This document shows, one piece after another, positions 1 to 4,866 of a DNA stretch of 8,582 bases. Positions within the stretch are counted from its first letter, which is position 1. Each line of letters opens with the position of its first letter. Source of the DNA: an uncultured Clostridia bacterium (GTDB lineage: Bacteria > Bacillota > Clostridia > Oscillospirales > Acutalibacteraceae); the NCBI GenBank assembly GCA_947624755.1, contig CANQLQ010000071.1, forward strand, positions 1-8,582. The letters are read 5' to 3'. Position numbers and translations under genes: made by a program. The notes beneath the pieces are model-generated. The model was not told where the DNA came from. It was given only the letters and a program-made list of their open reading frames with translations, and searched no databases.

Positions 1-40
1 ATTTTTGGAACATAAAAATATACTTCCAAATTAGAGACAA

Positions 41-154
41 AGTATTTTCGCGGAGTAAAATTATAATTTTATATAATTTCTATCCCGCGTAAGTGCCGCA
101 CGCCATGCGTGCCCGCGTAATTCCTGCGGGCGATGCCCGCCGCGCCATGCGTGC
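41..154. repeat. GC-rich multi-hairpin intergenic repeat, copy 1
   Basis: A GC-rich block in AT-rich surroundings. It holds a perfect 6-bp hairpin GCACGC-CAT-GCGTGC (98-112), a perfect hairpin GCGGGC-GAT-GCCCGC (126-140) and a weaker third one (141-153, one G-T pair). An outer pair CGCGG (49-53)/CCGCG (85-89) could enclose the left part. The same order of motifs recurs at 2471-2613. The middle stem there reads GCGGAC/GTCCGC, so a G-C pair has become A-T with both sides changed, which supports selection on, or recent origin from, a folded structure. The block is followed at 158-179 by a sequence matching the end of the MITE-like element at 3261-3441. It is not coding. Whether it acts as an RNA structure, a protein-binding repeat or simply a mobile miniature element is unknown. 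Confidence 0.75.
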
Positions 155-157
155 TTA

Positions 158-179
158 GATTTAATCAGAGCTTACTTAA
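158..179. repeat. MITE-like terminal sequence next to hairpin repeat
   Basis: These 22 bases match the right end of the 181-bp element (3419-3440) at 20 positions. The shared part begins GATTTAATCAG and ends CTTAA. It abuts the hairpin repeat on its left, which suggests that the hairpin repeat is the interior of an element using the same termini. On the minus strand it supplies the TGA that closes the short frame at 165-200. Confidence 0.6.
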
Positions 180-200
180 TACTTTTTCTTTAGAAGTCAT
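165..200 (-). pseudogene. Stump of a gene interrupted by a repeat element
   Basis: An 11-residue frame, MTSKEKVLSKL, begins 9 bp after the stop of the three-domain gene. It has a good SD (AAGGA overlapping that stop codon, about 6 bases before ATG), as expected of a translationally coupled second cistron. From the codon TTA (177-179) onward the DNA is MITE-like terminal sequence, and the TGA stop lies within that terminus. About the first 7 codons are therefore native and the rest is element sequence. The residues MTSKEKV(L) resemble the starts of small winged-helix proteins such as biotin-repressor/ligase N-termini, but this is far too short to identify. No continuation is visible in positions 1-40. 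It could also be a chance frame. Confidence 0.45.
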
Positions 201-209
201 ATTTATTCC

Positions 210-1349
210 TTATTTTTTCATATAAGTTGAGACTTTTCCGTCCTCGACATCCGTAAGAGTAAGCGTATTTCCCTCAACGGCAAAAGTATACGTGTTTTTA
301 ATTGTCCTTGAATATATTGAAGAGCTTATTGTAACCTGATTGTCTTTTACCGTATATGAGCCGGCAACAGTACCGTCAATCGGCATATTTATTACGGGAA
401 CCACAAAATTAACATAGGTAATATTGGCAATTCCGTTTTGCTTAAATTCATATCCGCTCATTCCGGTTGAGTCTCTCCAGCTTCCGATAAGAGCGCTTGC
501 ATCGGTCTGAACAGAGGTACTTCTTACATAGATTGTTGTTTCATCGTGGGAATCGGTAAAGCTCATAGTTGTACCGGAAATGAGGAAGGTATATTTCTGG
601 GTAACCTTTTTGGACTTGTAATTGAACTGAATTGTAATATTATCACGGTCAACCATATAAATTCCGGTGTATGTTCCGCTTATTTTTCCGTTTTCTACAG
701 AGGAATCGGCTGCGTTTTTATAAACTACAGTCACCTTTGCATTATCATCAAACACATATTTTATTGTTGCGTCTGAATTTTCCCATGCGCCTGTAATTCC
801 ATTTTGCAAGGAAGCAGCTTCTGAACTTGAAGCACTATTCGATTCGCCTTGCGCATCTGCTTTTCCATAGGTGGCAACACCACCGTCTTCTTTATTTACA
901 AGCGTAAGGGTATTGTCCTCAACCGAAGCGGTGAAATTTCTTGATATAGTTTTTGAATAAATTGAGAATTTAACGGTAAGATCATTTCCGTTTAAAGTAT
1001 ATGTCCCTTTTGTGCTGCCATTTATAGGCATATTAACCACCGGAACGGTAAGATTAACATAAGTTACAATTACCGAACCGTCTTGAGCAAATTCATAACC
1101 GCTCATATTGGCGCTGTCAGTCCATTTGCCGATAATGAGTTGTGATAGATCCACGTTTGTGTTATTGGAACTGATGTCAGTAACGAGGGGTTCCCCTGTC
1201 ATATCCGGCTGCAGGGTCGTTGTGGTTTTGTCAGCAGTACTGCTTCTTTTTGATAAGCTGACTATGCCTGTAATCGCTACGCAGGCTACAAGAACTGCCG
1301 AGATAACGCAAATCATTATTTTTGTACTTTTTGTCATATTGCTTGCCAT
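210..1349 (-). CDS. Membrane-anchored protein with three lipocalin-like repeats
   Basis: A 379-residue protein of unknown function. A short basic N-terminus and a hydrophobic stretch (about residues 10-32) form a signal anchor, followed by a Thr/Ser-rich spacer to about residue 65. Three similar beta-rich domains follow: about 69-163, 181-277 and 284-379. Domains 1 and 3 are very alike (GYEF, TYVN, VPV.NMPI.G, SIYS.TI, NTLTL); domain 2 is more diverged (G.W, Y.F, G.YTG, NITI, TFTDS-like end). A low-complexity Ser/Ala/Glu linker (164-180) separates 1 from 2. The fold resembles small lipocalin-like 'DUF' domains of clostridial surface proteins; that is my inference from pattern. It is a paralogue of the lipoprotein at 1843-2262. 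The start is uncertain: neither the ATG at 1349 nor the ATG at 1337 (residue 5) has a good SD, and a MITE-like element ends about 20 bp upstream, so the native leader may have been displaced. It probably acts outside the membrane. Confidence 0.85.
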   Translation of the reverse strand: MASNMTKSTKIMICVISAVLVACVAITGIVSLSKRSSTADKTTTTLQPDMTGEPLVTDISSNNTNVDLSQLIIGKWTDSANMSGYEFAQDGSVIVTYVNLTVPVVNMPINGSTKGTYTLNGNDLTVKFSIYSKTISRNFTASVEDNTLTLVNKEDGGVATYGKADAQGESNSASSSEAASLQNGITGAWENSDATIKYVFDDNAKVTVVYKNAADSSVENGKISGTYTGIYMVDRDNITIQFNYKSKKVTQKYTFLISGTTMSFTDSHDETTIYVRSTSVQTDASALIGSWRDSTGMSGYEFKQNGIANITYVNFVVPVINMPIDGTVAGSYTVKDNQVTISSSIYSRTIKNTYTFAVEGNTLTLTDVEDGKVSTYMKK

Positions 1350-1368
1350 ACGATCACATACCGGTCGA

Positions 1369-1534
1369 ATTAAGGAAGCTCCGATTAAATCACGCTTGAG
1401 GATTAATACTCATCTCGCTTACAAATTTTCCGTATTACTTTGCCAAAATACTCGGAAATACACAAAGTCTTACCTGCGTTTTTGAATTTGTCTTACGAAA
1501 AAATTTCTGATTGATTAAGCAGATATTCCTTAAA
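1369..1534. mobile_element. MITE-like fold-back element, diverged copy
   Basis: A transposase-less element of about 166 bp bounded by TTAAGGAA (1370-1377) and TTCCTTAA (1526-1533). Its interior aligns along its length with the element at 3261-3441. Shared stretches include TTTTCCGT, TGCCAAAA, GAAATAC, CCTGCGT and ACGAAAAA in the same order and spacing. The two halves are imperfect reverse complements, so the transcript could fold into a long hairpin. It lies about 20 bp upstream of the three-domain gene, between that gene and its likely promoter. No clear target duplication can be seen. Confidence 0.7.
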
Positions 1535-1558
1535 AATCGGCCCGTGTATATATTATCG

Positions 1559-1565
1559 TCCTTTC
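1559..1565 (-). promoter_or_regulatory. SD-like site without a start codon
   Basis: The minus strand reads GAAAGGA followed by CGATAATATATAC, with no ATG, GTG or TTG at a usable distance. It lies just upstream of the MITE-like element. It may be the original ribosome binding site of the three-domain gene, separated from its start by the insertion, or a chance purine run. Confidence 0.25.
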
Positions 1566-1620
1566 TTTAATTTCTTCGTTTAAGGGGACTTTTATTCAAT
1601 GCTATAAAAATATCATTTCA

Positions 1621-1649
1621 ATAATAGAGTATTTATAACTAAAAATCAA
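1621..1649 (-). promoter_or_regulatory. Candidate promoter for the three-domain gene
   Basis: On the minus strand, -35 TTGATT (1644-1649) and -10 TATTAT (1621-1626) are separated by 17 bp, a good sigma-70/sigma-A spacing. A transcript from here would run about 265 bases, through the MITE-like element, before reaching the three-domain gene. The region is AT-rich, so a chance match is possible. Confidence 0.4.
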
Positions 1650-1697
1650 GACATCATAAATTAATTTTTTTATAAATCGTCCAGGAAATAAATAACA

Positions 1698-1723
1698 GGA
1701 CTGTATCAATATAGAAACAGCCC
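1698..1723 (-). terminator. Candidate terminator after the lipoprotein gene
   Basis: On the minus strand GGGCTGT pairs with ACAGTCC (7 bp, one G-U pair) around a 12-base loop, followed by a T-rich tail (TGTTATTTATTT). The pairing is better on the minus than on the plus strand, fitting termination of the gene at 1843-2262. It lies about 120 bp after the stop codon. Confidence 0.45.
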
Positions 1724-1780
1724 CGATTTTAATTCAAAGGTCTAACAAGACTTCTGTTGATTCATGTCTCACCCGTCATC

Positions 1781-1798
1781 AAAAAACCTTTTCGGTTT
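1781..1798 (-). terminator. Weak candidate terminator
   Basis: On the minus strand AAACC pairs with GGTTT around GAAAA and runs into further T residues. It starts about 45 bp after the lipoprotein stop. The stem is only 5 bp with two G-C pairs, so it is weaker than the hairpin at 1698-1723. Confidence 0.35.
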
Positions 1799-1842
1799 AT
1801 TTAAGGATAATTATAGCTTCAATGAATCATTTGAAAATTTAC

Positions 1843-2262
1843 TTATTCAACGATTGTTGTCTGTGAGGGTTCGGTATATGAAACAAGGGTTACAACCTTG
1901 CCGGAATCAGTATTTGTAAGAGTAAGAGTTTGACCATCAACTTTATACATATATCTTTCACTGATTGAGCTTGAAAGAATTGTATACGTAACAGTTACAT
2001 AGTAGTTACCGTCTTCACCCTTTTCGGTTGTATATGCGCCGTCAACTGTTCCGTTATATTTGATATTTATGATGGGGATAGTAATATCGGCATATGTTAT
2101 TGCACAAACATTTCCTTCTTTAAATTCATAACCCATTGTTCCGGTTGAATTTCTCCATGCGCCGAGAAGTTGCTTTTCCGGAGAAGCAGAGCAAGCAGCA
2201 AAGAGTCCGGCAATCATTACAAGGGCAAGCGCTATTGCCAATATTTTTTTTACTTTAGACAT
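1843..2262 (-). CDS. Small lipoprotein, single lipocalin-like domain
   Basis: A 139-residue secreted lipoprotein of unknown function. The N-terminus is basic (KVKK), followed by a hydrophobic segment ending LFAAC; Cys24 is the likely lipidated residue, so the mature protein should be tethered outside the cytoplasmic membrane. The mature part is one domain (about residues 31-128) with the same landmarks as domains 1 and 3 of the protein at 210-1349: LLGAWRNSTG, GYEFKEG, ITYADITIPIINI, NGT.DG.YT, ILSSSIS, GQTLTLTN.DSGKV. The start is firm: TAAAGGAG lies 7 bases upstream of the ATG. It has its own strong promoter, with a palindrome over the -35 region, and candidate terminators downstream, so it is probably monocistronic and regulated. 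The two genes look like the product of duplication followed by domain multiplication. Confidence 0.88.
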   Translation of the reverse strand: MSKVKKILAIALALVMIAGLFAACSASPEKQLLGAWRNSTGTMGYEFKEGNVCAITYADITIPIINIKYNGTVDGAYTTEKGEDGNYYVTVTYTILSSSISERYMYKVDGQTLTLTNTDSGKVVTLVSYTEPSQTTIVE

Positions 2263-2290
2263 AATAAAACTCCTTTAAAATAGTCTCATT

Positions 2291-2312
2291 ATAAAGCAAT
2301 TTTATGCTTTAT
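2291..2312 (-). promoter_or_regulatory. Inverted repeat at the 5' end of the lipoprotein mRNA
   Basis: ATAAAGC (2291-2297) and GCTTTAT (2306-2312) form a perfect 7-bp inverted repeat with an 8-base loop. It starts at about the predicted transcription start, so the mRNA could begin with a hairpin that protects its 5' end. It could also be a second protein-binding site. Confidence 0.4.
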
Positions 2313-2318
2313 GTGCGT

Positions 2319-2347
2319 ATTATATCACACTTTACAAATTTTGTAAA
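2319..2347 (-). promoter_or_regulatory. Sigma-A-type promoter of the lipoprotein gene
   Basis: Minus strand: -35 TTTACA (2342-2347), 17-bp spacer, -10 TATAAT (2319-2324). This gives 5 of 6 and 6 of 6 consensus bases at ideal spacing. The predicted start is near 2312, giving a leader of about 50 bases before the ATG at 2262. Confidence 0.75.
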
Positions 2348-2349
2348 GT
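2329..2349. promoter_or_regulatory. 21-bp palindromic operator candidate
   Basis: Perfect 10-bp arms ACTTTACAAA (2329-2338) and TTTGTAAAGT (2340-2349) surround a single central base. The palindrome covers the -35 box and the upstream part of the spacer, so a dimeric repressor bound here would block RNA polymerase. The cognate regulator cannot be named from the sequence. Confidence 0.6.
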
Positions 2350-2470
2350 ATTAAAGACTTTTAGGGTTTATGTCTATATCTTAGTTTTGGAAATAGTTTT
2401 ATTTATAATGCAAATTTAGCAAAAGATTACTCCCCGCTACTTAACAAACCTTTTTACGAATTTATAGCAA

Positions 2471-2613
2471 AAGTCATTTCGCGGCGTAGAAGTAAAAGCC
2501 TGAATAAATCTACCCCGCGTAATTGCTGCACGCCATGCGTGCCCGTGTAATTCCCGCGGACGATGTCCGCCACGCCATGCGTGCCCACAGAAACTACTGT
2601 GCACCATGCGTGC
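2471..2613. repeat. GC-rich multi-hairpin intergenic repeat, copy 2
   Basis: This copy has the same layout as 41-154: GCACGC-CAT-GCGTGC (2528-2542), GCGGAC-GAT-GTCCGC (2556-2570) and CACGC-CAT-GCGTG (2571-2583). It adds CACAG/CTGTG (2586-2601) and a further CATGCGTGC unit to 2613. A long outer stem, CGCGGCGTAGA (2480-2490) with TCTACCCCGCG (2509-2519), has one mismatch. CTGAATAAATC at 2500-2510 matches the left end of the 181-bp element (3272-3282). The right end overlaps the 3' end of the subunit D gene, and the loop of the CACAG hairpin contains its TAG stop. It may also help end the ATPase transcript, but no U-run follows. Confidence 0.75.
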
Positions 2614-3226
2614 TGCGTGACTCATTGATCTTCTTTATAACTTTGAGCCTTGCAAATTCTTCTCTTTCCTTTTCATCAAGGTCAGATGAAATATACCTTA
2701 TCGTTTCCTCAAATTTCGGAATCATAATATTGCTAAGAGCATTGCTTCTTTTTTGGGTCTTTGCAACCGCATCGGCAAGACGGCATACGCTGCTTTCAAT
2801 TTCAGCAAGCTGAGCGGTGAGAATTTTGACGTTACGAAACGCTATGCAGGCTTCATCAAAATCACGGTTTGTATTGCTGAACCCAAAGGCTCTCACGTCG
2901 GCAACAGATGCAGTTATTTCTACCGTTGGAATTTCAACACCCATAACACTGCGGTAATCAATTTTAAGGTCTGACTGAATCGGCATGGCTTTTGCAAAAC
3001 GGTCACAGTCACCGAGGCTGAGATTAGCTTTTTGTAAGGCACGATATGCCTTTTCGTAAGCGTCCCCGATACTATTTTGCACTTCTTTTGCTTTTTCAAT
3101 AAGTGACATCATTTCACGAACAAGTATATTTCTTTTTCTGTCCATAAGGTCGTAGCCGAGTTTTGCAAGCTCAAGCGACTTTTTGGTGTTCATAAGGTTT
3201 GTTTTTGTCGGAAAAACCTGTGCCAT
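2594..3226 (-). CDS. ntpD: V-type ATPase subunit D (central rotor shaft)
   Basis: Subunit D forms the long coiled-coil central shaft which, with F, transmits rotation between the A3B3 head and the membrane ring. The 210-residue product is of normal length. It opens with the family signature PTKTNL followed by KKSLELAKLGYDLMDRKR and ends in a second helical segment (DEKEREEFARLKVIKKI). I choose the ATG at 3226 because AAAGGGGTGA lies directly upstream and the family begins at MAQVFPTK; the frame stays open further upstream only through leader DNA and the repeat element. The last residues (about STHGAQ) and the TAG stop are encoded by the hairpin repeat that overlaps this end, so the native C-terminus has been replaced or extended. 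It is separated from subunit B by 248 bp containing a MITE-like element, unlike the tight spacing elsewhere in the operon. Confidence 0.95.
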   Translation of the reverse strand: MAQVFPTKTNLMNTKKSLELAKLGYDLMDRKRNILVREMMSLIEKAKEVQNSIGDAYEKAYRALQKANLSLGDCDRFAKAMPIQSDLKIDYRSVMGVEIPTVEITASVADVRAFGFSNTNRDFDEACIAFRNVKILTAQLAEIESSVCRLADAVAKTQKRSNALSNIMIPKFEETIRYISSDLDEKEREEFARLKVIKKINESRSTHGAQ

Positions 3227-3230
3227 AGTA

Positions 3231-3240
3231 TCACCCCTTT
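3231..3240 (-). promoter_or_regulatory. Ribosome binding site of subunit D
   Basis: Minus-strand AAAGGGGTGA with 4 bases before the ATG at 3226. This decides the start against the in-frame ATG at 3313, which lies inside the repeat element. Confidence 0.8.
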
Positions 3241-3260
3241 GAAAATGTTGCTTTGCGCCG

Positions 3261-3441
3261 CTTAAGGAACCACTGAATAAATCACACCTGCCGGCTGAAC
3301 GTGAATCTTGCACCGATATTTTCCGTCATTTTTGCCAAAAGCTCCTTGAAATACGTCAGTATTCCTGCGTCGCTTTTGACAATCTGACGAAAAATTCGGC
3401 GGAGCAATCTGCACGTTTGATTTAATCAGCGCTTCCTTAAA
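3261..3441. mobile_element. MITE-like fold-back element inside the ATPase operon
   Basis: A 181-bp element between the B and D genes. Its ends are imperfect terminal inverted repeats: CTTAAGGAACCACTGAATAA at the left and, read from the other side, TTTAAGGAAGCGCTGATTAA, agreeing at 20 of the first 24 positions. The pairing continues inward almost to the middle (AACGTG, TTGC.CCG, ATTTT.CGTCA, CAAAAGC occur in both arms), ending at AATAC/GTATT near 3350-3363, so the whole element folds on itself. It encodes no transposase; a 60-codon minus-strand frame across it is just the repeat. A diverged copy is at 1369-1534. Recognition as a MITE is inferred from structure. Confidence 0.75.
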
Positions 3442-3454
3442 CAAGAACGGAAAA

Positions 3455-3482
3455 ATTATAATAAGCCTTTACCCTCATTCAA
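3455..3482 (-). promoter_or_regulatory. Candidate internal promoter for subunit D
   Basis: Minus strand: TTGAAT (3477-3482), 16-bp spacer, TATAAT (3455-3460), overlapping the end of the B gene. Transcription would start near 3448, then cross the MITE-like element into D. It could compensate for the hairpin lying between B and D. It may be fortuitous. Confidence 0.35.
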
Positions 3483-4854
3483 TATTATTCTGAGGTTTGT
3501 AGTACATATCAAGATATTTGTCGTCAATACGGTCAAGCTCTGTTCTCGGAAGCATGGAAAGAAGCTTCCAACCGATATCAAGCGTTTCTTCAATCGTTCG
3601 GTTTTCTTCGCCCTGACCGATGAATACCTTTTCAAATTCACGGCCGAAGTTCATAATGAGTTTATCATTTTCGGAAAGTTCATCTTCACCGATAACCGAT
3701 GCGAGCGCTTTCGCATCCTGAACCTTTGCATAAGAAGCAAAAAGCTGGTTTGCAAGAGAGCTGTGGTCTTCTCTTGTGTAGCCTGCGCCTATACCGTCTT
3801 TCATAAGTCGTGAAAGTGACGGTAAAACATTAACCGGGGGATAAATTCCCTTTGTGTCAAGACCTCTGTCAAGAACGATCTGACCTTCGGTAATGTAGCC
3901 CGTAAGGTCGGGGATAGGATGAGAGATGTCATCATTCGGCATTGTCAGAATCGGAATTTGAGTTACAGAGCCGCTTGCGGTTTTGATTATTCCCGCTCTT
4001 TCATAAAGAGTTGCAAGGTCAGAATAAAGATAACCCGGATAGCCCTTTCTGCCGGGAATTTCCCCTTTTGAAGAACTGAATTCCCGAAGGGCTTCGGCAT
4101 ATGACGTCATATCGGTAAGAATAACAAGTATATGCTTGTTGAGCTTATATGCAAGATATTCCGCCGCCGTAAGAGCGCAGCGCGGCGTTATGATTCTTTC
4201 AATAATAGGATCATTTGAAAGATTAAGGAACATTACAACTCTGTTCATTACGTTTGCATTTTCAAAAGATGAACGGAAATATTCCGCAACGTCATTTTTA
4301 ACGCCCATTGCGGCAAAAACGATAGCAAAATCATCGTTATCCGCAATTGATGCCTGACGTACGATCTGAACGGCAAGTTCGTTGTGCTTCATACCCGAAC
4401 CGCTGAAAATCGGAAGCTTTTGACCTCTGATAAGAGTTGTAAGGCAGTCTATAGATGAGATGCCGGTTCTGATATAGTTTTTCGGATATACACGGGAAAC
4501 GGGATTTATAGGTTCGCCGTTAACATTCATAGTTTCCTGCGGATAAATTTCGCCAAGTCCGTCAATCGGTCTTCCGAGACCGTCAAAAACACGGCCGAGA
4601 ATTTCCGGCGAAAGCTTCATTTCCATCGGTTTTCCCACAAGCTTTGTCCTTGTGTTGACCATTGAAAGACCTCTTGTGCCTTCAAAAACCTGAACAACGG
4701 CTTTGTCACCTTCAATAGCAACGATACGGCCTGTACGCTTTGTGCCGTCTTCAAGCTCAAGCTCCACAAGCTCTTCGTTCATCGGATTTTTTACGCCCTC
4801 AAGGATAACAAGAGAGCCGTTAATTTCACTAAGTCCGCGGTGTTCAACAACCAT
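3475..4854 (-). CDS. ntpB: V-type ATPase subunit B (non-catalytic nucleotide subunit)
   Basis: Subunit B alternates with A in the A3B3 hexamer in the cytoplasm and contributes the arginine finger to the catalytic site. The 459 residues match the usual length. An N-terminal beta-barrel (about 1-75) precedes the nucleotide-fold domain. The P-loop position reads SGSGMKHNE (151-159), the degenerate non-catalytic form typical of B. The ATPase alpha/beta signature PPVNVLPSLS is at 339-348, and the following Arg349 is the likely arginine finger. The C-terminal helical domain is complete. The ATG is preceded by AAGGAGGG; the gap after A is only 12 bp and the SD overlaps the A stop codon, indicating coupled translation in a 1:1 ratio. 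A MITE-like element begins about 33 bp after its stop. Confidence 0.97.
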   Translation of the reverse strand: MVVEHRGLSEINGSLVILEGVKNPMNEELVELELEDGTKRTGRIVAIEGDKAVVQVFEGTRGLSMVNTRTKLVGKPMEMKLSPEILGRVFDGLGRPIDGLGEIYPQETMNVNGEPINPVSRVYPKNYIRTGISSIDCLTTLIRGQKLPIFSGSGMKHNELAVQIVRQASIADNDDFAIVFAAMGVKNDVAEYFRSSFENANVMNRVVMFLNLSNDPIIERIITPRCALTAAEYLAYKLNKHILVILTDMTSYAEALREFSSSKGEIPGRKGYPGYLYSDLATLYERAGIIKTASGSVTQIPILTMPNDDISHPIPDLTGYITEGQIVLDRGLDTKGIYPPVNVLPSLSRLMKDGIGAGYTREDHSSLANQLFASYAKVQDAKALASVIGEDELSENDKLIMNFGREFEKVFIGQGEENRTIEETLDIGWKLLSMLPRTELDRIDDKYLDMYYKPQNNIE

Positions 4855-4866
4855 TGTTATCCCTCC

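Noticed and set aside
4..30. Inverted repeat TTTGGAA/TTCCAAA
   Set aside because: A 7-bp AT-rich stem with a 13-base loop and no U-run in either direction. Could be chance.
1..209. Possible CRISPR-like array from repeated CATGCGTGC units
   Set aside because: The units are hairpins of unequal spacing with no spacers of constant length and no cas genes. It is a structured repeat, not an array.
1108..1485. 125-codon plus-strand frame with a hydrophobic stretch
   Set aside because: It is antisense to the signal anchor of the three-domain protein and runs into the MITE-like element. No promoter or SD seen.
2437..2625. 62-codon minus-strand frame rich in His, Ala, Trp and Arg
   Set aside because: It is the translation of the hairpin repeat and overlaps the subunit D gene. 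No SD.
3262..3444. 60-codon minus-strand frame across the MITE-like element
   Set aside because: It is the translation of a fold-back repeat, without an SD, and overlaps terminal inverted repeats. Not a gene.
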